Shown here: positions 31,856-39,673 of the stretch, piece by piece
How positions within the stretch are numbered: the first letter of the stretch is position 1
Layout: each line of letters opens with the position of its first letter
Origin: Parvimonas parva
GTDB taxonomy: Bacteria > Bacillota > Clostridia > Tissierellales > Peptoniphilaceae
DNA: 44,952 bases
Direction: 5' to 3'
NCBI RefSeq assembly: GCF_016552165.1
Contig: NZ_JACVDA010000015.1
Location: 1-44,952, forward strand
The notes under the pieces: model-generated
Database searches by the model: none
What the model saw: only the letters and a program-made list of their open reading frames with translations
What the model was told of the DNA's origin: nothing
Position numbers and translations under genes: made by a program

Positions 31856-33121
31856 TTATTTGTTATTTGTAAGTCCAAATTTGTTTAAGAAGTGGAATGT
31901 TAAACTTAAAATTACTGCAACCATACTTGCCAGTACCATTCCTTTTAATTGTATTCCAAAGAAGTTGATGCCTATTCCACTAAGTCCTGTTATGAATACA
32001 ACTGAAGTCAAAATTAAATTTTGGCTGTTTGAATAATCAACCTTTGAATCTACTAAAAGTCTTATCCCTGAAGTTCCTATCATTCCGTAAAGCAAGAATG
32101 TTACTCCTCCGATTACATTTCCCGGGATACTTTGTATTAACATACTAAGTGGCCCGATAAATGCCATACAGATTGATATTACAGCTGCCCCTGCGATTAC
32201 ATAAACAGAGTAAACTTTTGTAACTGCCATAACTCCGATATTTTCTCCGTAAGTTGTTGTTGGAACTCCACCTACAAGAGCTGATAACATAGTTGAGAAG
32301 TTATCTGCAAAGATACTTCTGTGTAACCCCGGGTCCTCTAAAAGATTTTGTCCTATTATATTACTTGTTACAACTTGGTGGCTAATATGTTCTGAAGTTA
32401 TTACAAGTAGTGCAGGTAACATTATCAAAGATGCCTTCAAATCAAAAATTGGAAATTGAAATTGTGGAACTGTAAATAATGTTGTAGTTGTAACAGAACT
32501 AAAATCTATCATTCCATAAGCTAAAGCCGAAATATATCCAACGATAATTGCAATAAGGATTGGAATGGTTCCTAAAAATTTTCTAAATACAACAGAGCCT
32601 AAAATCGCAGTTATAATAGTAATCAAAAATACACAAACATCAGCACTTGTTGAATTTTGAGTTAATATATTTGCTCCTATCTTTCCACCGTTAATTGTTG
32701 CTCCTGCAAGTTCAAGTCCTATAAGTGAAACAACGGCACCCATGGCAGCTGGTGGAAGAACAATATTTATCCAATCCGTTCTAAATTTATAAATCAAATA
32801 AGCTAAGACACAACCTAAAAGTCCTGTCGTAGCAAATGCCCCTAAAGCATATCTGTAACCCATTGTATTTATAATTACAGTTCCAACTCCAAGAAAAGCA
32901 AAACTTGAGCCAAGATAAGCTGGCGCCTTTCCTTTTGTAATAAAAATAAATAATAGTGTTCCTATACCGTTCATCAAAAGAACAATACCGGGATTTACAT
33001 TAAAAAGAATTGGAACTAAAACTGACGCTCCAAACATTGCGAAAGTGTGTTGCAAACTAAGTGGCAACAACATAGCCGTAGGAACCTTGTCCCTTACACC
33101 GATAATACCTTTATTATTCAT
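31856..33121 (-). CDS. uracil/nucleobase permease (NCS2 family)
   Basis: A 421-residue NCS2 transporter with 12-14 helices. VPTAMLLPLSLQHTFAMFGA at the N-terminus (the conserved QH motif), PAYLGSSFAFL, and GLELAGATINGG with the substrate-contact Glu are UraA/PyrP features. The ATG at 33121 has AAGGAGG five bases upstream; an 11-codon extension is unlikely. A leader with a small reading frame and an intrinsic terminator precedes the gene, implying control by attenuation, as is common for pyrimidine genes. The gene is monocistronic. Uracil is the most likely substrate; xanthine or uric acid is less likely from the signature. Confidence 0.92.
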   Translation of the reverse strand: MNNKGIIGVRDKVPTAMLLPLSLQHTFAMFGASVLVPILFNVNPGIVLLMNGIGTLLFIFITKGKAPAYLGSSFAFLGVGTVIINTMGYRYALGAFATTGLLGCVLAYLIYKFRTDWINIVLPPAAMGAVVSLIGLELAGATINGGKIGANILTQNSTSADVCVFLITIITAILGSVVFRKFLGTIPILIAIIVGYISALAYGMIDFSSVTTTTLFTVPQFQFPIFDLKASLIMLPALLVITSEHISHQVVTSNIIGQNLLEDPGLHRSIFADNFSTMLSALVGGVPTTTYGENIGVMAVTKVYSVYVIAGAAVISICMAFIGPLSMLIQSIPGNVIGGVTFLLYGMIGTSGIRLLVDSKVDYSNSQNLILTSVVFITGLSGIGINFFGIQLKGMVLASMVAVILSLTFHFLNKFGLTNNK

Positions 33122-33154
33122 AATTCCTCCTTTGACCTTGCTCTTTAAAAACAT

Positions 33155-33186
33155 AAAAAAAATGAAATAACAAAAGTTATTTCATT
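33155..33186 (-). terminator. attenuator in the uracil permease leader
   Basis: AATGAAATAAC, loop TTTT and GTTATTTCATT (11-bp stem) are followed by TTTTTT on the minus strand, about 35 bp before the permease start. The stem begins at the stop codon of the leader peptide. Confidence 0.85.
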
Positions 33187-33310
33187 AATAATTGAAAAAA
33201 ATATTTTTAAAGACAAAAAGTTCATTTTTAAAGTTCAAAAAAGAAGTCGTTAAAACGGGATTAGAAAAGTTATATATTTTTTCTTTAAAAAACTTAACTA
33301 AATTTGTCAT
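33185..33310 (-). CDS. leader peptide of the uracil permease (41 aa)
   Basis: A 41-codon frame begins with ATG 33310, preceded by AGGAGG seven bases upstream, and reads MTNLVKFFKEKIYNFSN at its start, ending NIFFNY. The TAA stop touches the 5' arm of the attenuator stem. The RNA just before the stem is rich in U runs (AATATTTTTTTCAATTATTAA-like). This is the geometry of E. coli pyrBI, where a translating ribosome that reaches the stop blocks the terminator when RNA polymerase pauses at U tracts in low UTP. The peptide itself is unlikely to have a function. Homologues were not checked. Confidence 0.65.
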   Translation of the reverse strand: MTNLVKFFKEKIYNFSNPVLTTSFLNFKNELFVFKNIFFNY

Positions 33311-33338
33311 AACATACCTCCTTAAATTTATCTTGATA

Positions 33339-33367
33339 ATTATATAAGATAAACGATAAAAAGTAAA
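33339..33367 (-). promoter_or_regulatory. promoter of the uracil permease
   Basis: TTTACT (33367-33362), 17 bp and TATAAT (33344-33339) on the minus strand give a start near 33332, a leader of about 210 nt. Confidence 0.75.
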
Positions 33368-33394
33368 GTCTTAAATTACATAAATTTAAAGTTT

Positions 33395-33517
33395 TTAATT
33401 AAATTTTTCTTCTTTTACTATCTTCTTACCTTCCTTATCCAAAATCAACACCTCATCTGAAATATACTTTATCACCCTCATATCGTGGCTAATGAAGATT
33501 ATAATTTTGTCTCCCAT
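33395..33517 (-). pseudogene. ABC transporter ATPase C-terminal remnant
   Basis: A 40-residue piece reads MGDKIIIFISHDMRVIKYIS, then DEVLILDKEGKKIVKEEKF. It matches the switch-His region (SHD) and tail of peptide-type ABC ATPases. Nothing upstream of it remains; the surface protein gene begins about 110 bp away on the other strand. Confidence 0.7.
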
Positions 33518-33560
33518 ACTAATAAGTCATAGATAAAAAATAAAAAAATGTAAAAAACTA

Positions 33561-33589
33561 TTGACAATATATATATATACATATAATTT
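33561..33589 (+). promoter_or_regulatory. promoter of the surface protein gene
   Basis: TTGACA at 33561-33566 is followed by TATAAT at 33582-33587 (15 bp) or TAATTT at 33584-33589 (17 bp). GGAGG lies just before the ATG cluster at 33630-33642. Confidence 0.5.
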
Positions 33590-33629
33590 AAATATATGAC
33601 AAAATGTAAAAATAAAAAATGGAGGTAAA

Positions 33630-35042
33630 ATGAAAATGAAAATGAAAAGGATAATGGGATTTTTTCTTGCTCTAGTGATGTTTATGGGTTGTCTGCCACT
33701 TAACACCATAGAAACCTATGCAGCAGAAGGTGATGTCGCCATTGATGAAACACACTTTCCGAATGAAAATTTTAGAAATTATGTAAGTCGTGAGTTTGAT
33801 ACAAATAAAGATGGCAAGTTAAGTAAGTACGAGTTAGATAAGGTTGAAGAGATTAAGATAGCCAACACTTCTTTAGTTTATTCTTTAAAAGGAATTGAAT
33901 ATTTTAAAAATCTTACTAAATTGATTTTTTATGGAAACTATCTAACAGAGTTAGATGTAAGTAAAAACATAAATCTTACTACATTGCATTGTTATGGAAA
34001 CAGACTAACAAGTTTAGATGTAACTAAAAACACAAAGCTTATTACATTGTATTGTTCTGAAAACAATCTAAAAGAGTTAGATGTAAGTAAAAACATAAAT
34101 CTTACTCACTTGGGTTGTTCTAACAACAAGCTAACAAGTTTAGATTTAAGTAAAAACACAGAGCTTACTACATTGCAGTGTTCTGGAAACAATCTAACAG
34201 AGTTAGATATAAGTAAAAACAAAAAGCTAAGATTTAACCCATATAATGTAGAAAAGATGGAAGTAATAAAACAGCCAGAACTAAACTACACAGAAGGAGC
34301 AAAACTAGACCTATCAAGACTTGTAGTAACATTAACAGACGAAAACAAAATAACAAAAGATGTAGCATTTAAAGACTTTGAAACATATAAAATCACAACA
34401 AATCCTATAGCTGGAACAGCTTTAACATTAGCAGATAATGGAAAAGCCATAAAATTAACAAAAGATTTGTTATCTGGACAAACAAACACATTAACTGCAC
34501 AAACAAATACATTAACAGTAAAGGAAAAACCAACACCAACACCAACACCTAAACCAGACAATATTGGAAAATGGAAAAAGAACGATACAGGTTGGTGGTA
34601 TGAAAACTCAGATGGAAGTTATCCACAAAGTGAATGGAAAAAGATAAATGGAAGTTGGTATTATTTTGGAAATGACGGATATATGTTAGAAAGCCAATGG
34701 ATAGGAAATTATTATGTAGGCTCAAATGGAGCAATGCTTGTAAATACAACAACACCAGATGGATATAAAGTTGATGAAAACGGAAAGTGGATAGAAGAAA
34801 GACAAGCAATGTGGAAAAAGAACGATACAGGTTGGTGGTATGAAAATGCCGATGGAAGTTATCCACAAAGTGAATGGAAAAAGATAAATGGAAGTTGGTA
34901 TTATTTTGGAAATGACGGATATATGTTAGAAAGCCAATGGATAGGAAATTATTATGTAGGCTCAAATGGAGCAATGCTTGTAAATACAACAACACCAGAT
35001 GGATATAAAGTTGATGAAAACGGAAAATGGATAAAAAATTAA
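33630..35042 (+). CDS. secreted LRR surface protein with wall-binding repeats
   Basis: A 470-residue modular exported protein. A signal peptide (hydrophobic core FFLALVMFMGCLPL, cleavage after TYA or TYAA near residue 32) is followed by an EF-hand-like loop DTNKDGKLSKYE, five 21-residue leucine-rich repeats (pattern LTxLDVSKNxxLTTLxCxxN, residues about 85-205), an Ig-like domain (NYTEGAKLDLSRLVV onward), a TPTPTPKP linker and two nearly identical C-terminal modules of the glucan/choline-binding type (TGWWYENSDGSYPQSEWKK, GSWYYFGNDGYML). The protein would sit non-covalently on the wall and present the LRR for adhesion. Start may be 33630 or the ATG six bases on, given SD spacing. LRRs of this type occur in surface proteins of oral anaerobes. 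Confidence 0.92.
   Translation: MKMKMKRIMGFFLALVMFMGCLPLNTIETYAAEGDVAIDETHFPNENFRNYVSREFDTNKDGKLSKYELDKVEEIKIANTSLVYSLKGIEYFKNLTKLIFYGNYLTELDVSKNINLTTLHCYGNRLTSLDVTKNTKLITLYCSENNLKELDVSKNINLTHLGCSNNKLTSLDLSKNTELTTLQCSGNNLTELDISKNKKLRFNPYNVEKMEVIKQPELNYTEGAKLDLSRLVVTLTDENKITKDVAFKDFETYKITTNPIAGTALTLADNGKAIKLTKDLLSGQTNTLTAQTNTLTVKEKPTPTPTPKPDNIGKWKKNDTGWWYENSDGSYPQSEWKKINGSWYYFGNDGYMLESQWIGNYYVGSNGAMLVNTTTPDGYKVDENGKWIEERQAMWKKNDTGWWYENADGSYPQSEWKKINGSWYYFGNDGYMLESQWIGNYYVGSNGAMLVNTTTPDGYKVDENGKWIKN
34570..35036 (+). repeat. two near-identical wall-binding modules
   Basis: Modules at 34570-34793 and 34811-35034 differ at only a few bases (such as AACTCA versus AATGCC). This indicates a recent duplication or ongoing gene conversion. 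Confidence 0.92.
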
Positions 35043-35121
35043 AAATATAGTTATGTTTTTTATTTGATAGAAAGTTCCTAAATTGCAAGAATGAGACTGT
35101 GTAAAATTTTGTGTATAGAAA

Positions 35122-35157
35122 CCTCCTGATTAGGGTAAAGAAAAACTAATCAGGAGG
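35122..35157 (+). promoter_or_regulatory. hairpin masking a transposase ribosome-binding site
   Basis: CCTCCTGATTAG pairs perfectly with CTAATCAGGAGG, and the second arm contains the SD of the ATG at 35165. IS elements use such hairpins so that read-through transcripts from outside are not translated. Confidence 0.8.
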
Positions 35158-35164
35158 AATTTTT

Positions 35165-35233
35165 ATGCCAAGAAAGAGACCAGAAACAAAATTAAACAAA
35201 ATTTCTAAGATGTTAATCGAAGAATATGTATAA
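35165..35233 (+). pseudogene. truncated transposase start (22 aa)
   Basis: The frame MPRKRPETKLNKISKMLIEE with YV ends in TAA at the junction with IS30 sequence. The basic start resembles IS256-type transposases, of which only this stub remains. Confidence 0.5.
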
Positions 35234-35741
35234 AGGAAAAAGAGGTATTGTATTAGGAAAATCTATAGAAGAAAGACCAGAAAGTATAAATAATAGATTA
35301 GAAATAGGACATTTTGAAATAGATACAGTTATTTTAAGAAAAGAAAAAGGTAATTGTTTACTAACACTAACTGATAGAAAAAGTAGATTTGAAATAATAA
35401 GATTAATACCTGATAAGACATCAAAATCAGTAAATAAAGCATTAGAAGAAATCCTTAAAAAATATAAAATAAAAAGTATAACAGCAGATAATGGATTAGA
35501 ATTTGCAAGACTTTATGAGGTATTTGACTATGAAAAAATCTACTATGCTCATCCGTATTCAAGTTATGAAAGAGGAACTAATGAAAATCATAATAGACTA
35601 ATAAGAAGATTTTTGCCTAAAGGAACAAAAAATACTACTCATCAAAGAGTAGCATTTATTGAAAATTGGATTAATGACTATCCTAAAAAAATATTCAATT
35701 ACAAAACGCCTAGAGAATTATTTTTATGTGGCGATTTATTT
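35226..35741 (+). pseudogene. IS30-family transposase catalytic domain, N-terminally truncated
   Basis: About 172 residues of an integrase-core (DDE) transposase: GHFEIDTVILRKEKGNCLLT has the first Asp, ITADNGLEFARLYEV the second, and HPYSSYERGTNENHNRLIRR contains the catalytic Glu. This is the IS30 signature. About 110 N-terminal residues with the HTH are missing, and the frame downstream of FLCGDLF runs antisense through the neighbouring lipoprotein gene, so the true end is near the right inverted repeat. It is not functional. Confidence 0.85.
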
Positions 35742-35753
35742 TTGCAATTTAGG

Positions 35754-35860
35754 GTTTGCTTTTCAACCTTTTTTTCTGCAGGTTTTTCTGCTGTTTTACC
35801 ACAAGCAGTTGCAGTTAAGCAAAAAGCCATTAAAAGAGCTAATTTTAAATTTCTCTTCAT
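35754..35860 (-). pseudogene. lipoprotein gene cut by the IS remnant
   Basis: From ATG 35860 (GGAG seven bases upstream) the frame reads MKRNLKLALLMAFCLTATAC, a lipoprotein signal peptide with lipobox TATAC, then GKTAEKPAEKKVEKQ, and runs into the right inverted repeat of the IS. No continuation of a lipoprotein is visible on the other side. It follows the DUF3343 gene by 12 bp on the same strand, so the last gene of the selenium operon was disrupted. Confidence 0.75.
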
Positions 35861-35872
35861 AAAAATCTCCAT

Positions 35873-36097
35873 TTATATTTCTTTACATTCTTCCCATTCT
35901 ATATCTTCCTTTTCTAAAAGTTCTAAAAGCTGGGGTTTTAAAATGGGATTGCACTCCCATGCAATCCCACAACCTGCTGATAAAACTCTTGGTACAGGGA
36001 CAAGTTTTCCTAAAAGATTATTTTCTTTACATACACTTTCAGTTGCCATTGCCTCTGCAGAAGTATAAAATGTTATATACAGCTTAGTTTCTTTCAT
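35873..36097 (-). CDS. DUF3343 protein of the selenium metabolism cluster
   Basis: A 74-residue protein: LYITFYTSAEAMATESVCKE, then LVPVPRVLSAGCGIAWEC. The 'P.PR.LSAGCG' motif with its Cys identifies DUF3343, a putative Se/S-carrier that occurs beside YedF, YedE and selenium-linked cysteine desulfurases. It overlaps the yedF-like gene by one base. Cys in the SAGCG motif may carry a selenosulfide or persulfide group. The assignment to selenium rests on the gene neighbourhood. Confidence 0.85.
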   Translation of the reverse strand: MKETKLYITFYTSAEAMATESVCKENNLLGKLVPVPRVLSAGCGIAWECNPILKPQLLELLEKEDIEWEECKEI

Positions 36098-36303
36098 TAT
36101 TCTACAATAATTTCAAAGTCTAAGCCAACTTCTTTAACGGAAGTTTTCTTTCCTTGACTACAAGCGAAATGTTCGATATTTCTTACAACATGAGCCTCAC
36201 TAGCTAATACTTTATATGTTTCGTTCTTATTTTCTTTAAGGGCATCTTGTAAAATTAAAACCGGTTCCGGACAAGATAATCCTCTAACGTCTAATTCTTT
36301 CAT
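36097..36303 (-). CDS. yedF: YedF/TusA-like sulfurtransferase
   Basis: A 68-residue TusA-fold protein with the family motif LDVRGLSCPEPVLILQDAL, where Cys11 of CPxP is the persulfide or selenide acceptor. It lacks the C-terminal DsrE-like domain of long YedF. The position between yedE and DUF3343 matches the selenium metabolism cluster recognised in bacteria with SelD. It would relay selenium or sulfur from the cysteine desulfurase. SD AAGGAGAT precedes the ATG. Confidence 0.88.
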   Translation of the reverse strand: MKELDVRGLSCPEPVLILQDALKENKNETYKVLASEAHVVRNIEHFACSQGKKTSVKEVGLDFEIIVE

Positions 36304-36318
36304 ATCTATCTCCTTAAA

Positions 36319-37419
36319 TTAATTTTTTTCCTTTTTTAATCCATAAAAAGCTACTATGAATAAAGCGATTATTGAAATAATAACAAATATTTGTCCATTT
36401 ATTCCAGGGCCACCTGCTGCTGCTTTAATTCCTTTAGCTGTATTTTCAACAGCTGCTGCGCCTGCTGCAATTTTGAAGTTATGAGCAAATGCTGCACCAA
36501 CGAACATACCTAGAACAGTTACAACTGAATCTGATGAACCGGTTCCTGCAAGAACTAATTGTCTTAATGGGCAACCACCAAGTAATACTGCACAGAATCC
36601 AACTGCATACATTGATAAAATATTCCAAATAGTTTGAGCGTGAGCGATTGGTCCAAAAGCAACGAATTTAAAGTTGTTAGTAGCTAAGTTATATCCTAAC
36701 ATAACGATGAAGATTCCGCCAATTACTGAGAATAATCTAAAGTCTTTTAGTAAGATAATATCTCTGATTGAACCAGCAAAACACATTCTGCTCTTTTGAG
36801 CGATGATACCGAATACAAGTCCAACAGCTAAAGCTACATACCAAATAGCTCTCATACTACCGGGTCCTTTTTTACTGAAAACGAAAAGTGCAGGAACGGC
36901 GATAGATAGAGCAAAAAGTACAAGTACAACTATTGGTAAAGCATATCCATTTTCTTTTTTGATTGTATAAGCTCTTCCTAAACTAAATCCCTTTCTTAAG
37001 AAGAATGCACCTGTTGCAATCCCTGCTATAAAGCCTACAAGTCCAACGTATGAACTAATATCTCCGGCAGACATTCTTAAAATCATTCTTAAAGGACAAC
37101 CTAAGAATACTAAAGCACAACACATCATTATTACACCAAGGAAAAATCTGATAACCGGTGAAGAACCGGCAGTTGATCTATATTCTTTAGTGAATAATGA
37201 AATTAAAAATGAACCTAAAATAATACCTACAATTTCAGGTCTAAAATATTGAACTACTTCTGCATTTTGGAACTTCATAGCACCTGCAGTATCTCTAATA
37301 AAACAAGCTATACAAAAAGCCATATTTTTCGGATTGCCTAAATATGCAAGTAAAGCAGCGCCAAGACCTGCAATAATTCCTAAAGTCAACAATCCCTTTT
37401 TAGTGTTAAAAAAACGCAT
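36319..37419 (-). CDS. yedE: YedE-family selenium/sulfur transport membrane protein
   Basis: A 366-residue polytopic membrane protein of the YedE/YeeE family with the paired Cys motifs of this group: FCIACFIRD near the N-terminus, CALVFLGCPLRMILRMSAGD, QKSRMCFAGSIRDI, and later LLGGCPLRQLVLAGTG. These internal repeats (GCPLR) come from the two-fold structure, and their Cys residues relay thiosulfate or, in this subgroup, presumably selenium species. The ATG at 37419 is chosen because AGGAGG lies seven bases before it. It follows the desulfurase gene almost directly and precedes yedF. The link to selenium is from neighbourhood and subfamily. Confidence 0.9.
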   Translation of the reverse strand: MRFFNTKKGLLTLGIIAGLGAALLAYLGNPKNMAFCIACFIRDTAGAMKFQNAEVVQYFRPEIVGIILGSFLISLFTKEYRSTAGSSPVIRFFLGVIMMCCALVFLGCPLRMILRMSAGDISSYVGLVGFIAGIATGAFFLRKGFSLGRAYTIKKENGYALPIVVLVLFALSIAVPALFVFSKKGPGSMRAIWYVALAVGLVFGIIAQKSRMCFAGSIRDIILLKDFRLFSVIGGIFIVMLGYNLATNNFKFVAFGPIAHAQTIWNILSMYAVGFCAVLLGGCPLRQLVLAGTGSSDSVVTVLGMFVGAAFAHNFKIAAGAAAVENTAKGIKAAAGGPGINGQIFVIISIIALFIVAFYGLKKEKN

Positions 37420-37423
37420 TTGA

Positions 37424-38566
37424 CTACCTCCTATCATCTATAATTTTTTTAATTGCGTTTATAGCAAGCCTTACCTCATCGATAGAATTTGTATGAGAAA
37501 AGCTAAATCTAACCATACCCTGCTCAACAGTACCAAGCGCCTTATGTATAAGCGGAGCACAATGTGCACCCGGTCTTGTTGAAATTTTAAAATCTTCATA
37601 TAAAATATTACTAACCTCTGAAGAATCCATATCTGAAATATTTAAAGAAACTATCGGAGCTCTAAAATCCGTTTCAAAATCTCCATAAACCTTAACCTCA
37701 GGAAATTTTATAACGCCGTCATAAAATTCTTTTGCAAAACCAGTAGAAATTTTTGTCAAATTTTCCATTCCATTTCTTAAAATATAGTCGATAGATGCGT
37801 GAAGTCCTGCAATCCCATGTGCATTAAGAGTTCCAGCCTCAAGTCTTGTCGGCATCTTGTCAGGTTGAAATTCGTCATAACTGTGAGTACCACTACCTCC
37901 GACGATAAAAGGTCTTATGTAAACACCCTCTCTAACACAAAGAGCTCCCGTTCCTTGTGGTGCAAGCATTGACTTATGTCCCGTAAAACAAAGCACATCA
38001 ATATTCATCTCTTGCATATCGATATTAAAAGCACCAGCAGTTTGAGAGGCGTCAACTACAAAAAGCATTGCATTACTCTTACAAAAATCTCCAACCTTTT
38101 TTAAGTCGGTAATATTTCCTGTAACATTTGATGCGTGAGTTAAGATGATTGCCTTTGTATTTGGCTTAACAAGACTTGGAATATCATCAAGCTTAAGCAC
38201 TCCATTTTCAAAAACATCAATATAACTAACAGTAACACCTCTTTGTTTCAAATAATTTATAGGACGTAAAACTGAATTATGTTCAGAAACAGAAGTGATA
38301 ATATGGTCGTTTCCCGAAAACAAACCATTTATAGCAATGTTTAAACTCTCAGTTGCATTTTTTGTAAAAACAACTTGACGAGAATTACCCACATTAAACA
38401 TCTTTGCAATTTTCTTTCTAGTTTCAAAAATAATTCTGTCCGCACTCAAACTCTCCTCATGAACACCACGAGAAGAATTTCCAAAATATTTAATCGCATT
38501 TACAACTGCATCGATAACTTCCTTAGGCTTGTTCTTAGTAGTAGCCGAATTATCAAAATAAATCAA
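37424..38566 (-). CDS. cysteine desulfurase-like (class V aminotransferase)
   Basis: A 380-residue PLP enzyme: IYFDNSATTKNKPKEV at the start, TKNATESLNIAINGL, the PLP lysine in FTGHKSMLAPQGTGAL, and the active-site Cys loop STRPGAHCAPLIHKALGT (Cys near residue 340). This subfamily (EF2568-like cysteine desulfurase) is found beside SelD, YedE and YedF in selenium users and is thought to mobilise selenium or sulfur. I prefer the TTG at 38566, with AGGGG seven bases upstream, over ATG 38596, which lacks an SD. It begins the operon desulfurase-yedE-yedF-DUF3343. Confidence 0.88.
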   Translation of the reverse strand: MIYFDNSATTKNKPKEVIDAVVNAIKYFGNSSRGVHEESLSADRIIFETRKKIAKMFNVGNSRQVVFTKNATESLNIAINGLFSGNDHIITSVSEHNSVLRPINYLKQRGVTVSYIDVFENGVLKLDDIPSLVKPNTKAIILTHASNVTGNITDLKKVGDFCKSNAMLFVVDASQTAGAFNIDMQEMNIDVLCFTGHKSMLAPQGTGALCVREGVYIRPFIVGGSGTHSYDEFQPDKMPTRLEAGTLNAHGIAGLHASIDYILRNGMENLTKISTGFAKEFYDGVIKFPEVKVYGDFETDFRAPIVSLNISDMDSSEVSNILYEDFKISTRPGAHCAPLIHKALGTVEQGMVRFSFSHTNSIDEVRLAINAIKKIIDDRR

Positions 38567-38623
38567 AATTACACCCCTATCAAAATCACAAAACATTTCA
38601 TAAATATATCAATATATATTATA

Positions 38624-38652
38624 ATTATATATTAAACTGTTAGTATTGTCAA
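38624..38652 (-). promoter_or_regulatory. consensus promoter of the selenium operon
   Basis: TTGACA (38652-38647), 17 bp and TATAAT (38629-38624) on the minus strand are a perfect match to the consensus. Confidence 0.85.
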
Positions 38653-38983
38653 ATTTTATACATATTTCTATAAAAATATCTATATCGATTATATTTACTA
38701 ATCAATTTTTATAATCAAAAATTTCGACTCTTAGAAACGTTGAAATAACTCGATTTTAAAAAAATATTTTTTGCTAATTATTATATTTATATAGAAAAAA
38801 TTAATTAATTATATTTTTTAATGGAATTCATATAATGACTTAATACTCTTTAAAAATCCTAAAAATTATGCTATACTATTTTTAATTACTTATATGTTTA
38901 TATCGCAAAAAAAGTTATTTAATTATTGTATTAAAAACTTTTTTTGAAAAATAAGTAATTAAAATATATTGTAGGAGGAAGAT
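38653..38983. other. AT-rich intergenic region
   Basis: Divergent upstream region of the selenium operon and the 5-oxoproline transporter. A weak promoter (TTTAAA, 17 bp, TATACT near 38870) faces the transporter; AGGAGG lies before its ATG. Nothing else is evident. Confidence 0.45.
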
Positions 38984-39673
38984 ATGCAAAATTATTTAGT
39001 TTTAATCGGTATTGTAATTATTGTTGTTGGTTTTGTATTAAAACTTGATGTAATTTCTGTAGTTTTAATTGCAGGCTTCGCAACAGGTCTTGCCGGTGGA
39101 AAAGGCATCGTAGAAATATTGGATATTATAGGTAAAGGTTTTGTATCCAACAGATATATGAGTTTGTTTTTTACTACACTTATAGTAATAGGCATTATGG
39201 AAAGAAATGGTCTTAAAGAAAAAGCGGCTGACGGAATTAAGAAAATTAGAGGTGCAAGTGCCGGTTTGGTTATTTGGTTGTATTTATTCATTCGTTGGAT
39301 TGCAGCAATATTCTCATTACGTCTTGGTGGACATATTCAATTTGTTCGTCCTTTGATTTTACCAATGGCAGAAGGTGCGGCTACTAAGACTGTTGACCTT
39401 ACAGAAACTAAACTTGAAGACTTAAAGGGTTTAGCGGGTGCCGTTGAAAATTACGGTAACTTTTTCGGACAAAATATATTCCCCGTTTCTTCAGGTGTTT
39501 TACTTATCGTTTCTACACTTAACGATAAAGGACATGCTGTAACAGGTGCTCAAATAGCTTACTATTCTTTATTTATAGGTATTGCAATGATAATTTTATC
39601 AGTTATTCAATGCTTCTTATTTGAAATGAAACTTAGAAAGGTTGGTGGAAAAGATGTTAAAATGGATAAGTAG
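38984..39673 (+). CDS. 5-oxoproline transporter, DUF969 subunit
   Basis: A 229-residue membrane protein of the DUF969 family: LVLIGIVIIVVGFVLKLDVI at the start, GFVSNRYMSLFFTTLIVIGI, RLGGHIQFVRPLILPMAEGA and ENYGNFFGQNIFPVSSGVLL. DUF969 and DUF979 proteins occur as a pair next to pyrrolidone-carboxylate peptidase, and are named 5-oxoproline transporter subunits in recent annotation (recalled). It is the first gene of the three-gene operon here, with the DUF979 gene overlapping its end. The juxtaposition with pcp supports uptake of pyroglutamate or pyroglutamyl peptides. Confidence 0.88.
   Translation: MQNYLVLIGIVIIVVGFVLKLDVISVVLIAGFATGLAGGKGIVEILDIIGKGFVSNRYMSLFFTTLIVIGIMERNGLKEKAADGIKKIRGASAGLVIWLYLFIRWIAAIFSLRLGGHIQFVRPLILPMAEGAATKTVDLTETKLEDLKGLAGAVENYGNFFGQNIFPVSSGVLLIVSTLNDKGHAVTGAQIAYYSLFIGIAMIILSVIQCFLFEMKLRKVGGKDVKMDK

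Larger units (their letters stand above)
35077..35753 (+). mobile_element. scrambled IS30-family remnant with IS256-like start
   Basis: Inverted repeats CCTAAATTGCAA (35077-35088) and TTGCAATTTAGG (35742-35753) bound the element, with GTT on both outer sides, a possible 3-bp target duplication as IS30 makes. Inside, the left part (GAGACTGTGTAAAATTTTG at 35092, a hairpin and a transposase start) looks like the 5' end of a different, IS256-like element, while the right part is the IS30 catalytic domain without its N-terminus. The element is too short (677 bp) and broken to move. Confidence 0.7.

Noticed and set aside
34549-35088. Minus-strand 179-residue frame over the wall-binding modules
   Set aside because: It is the antisense shadow of a duplicated repeat region and has no SD or recognisable domain.
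35742-36068. C-terminal extension of the IS30 transposase frame
   Set aside because: The frame runs antisense through the lipoprotein signal peptide and the DUF3343 gene and is not transposase-like.
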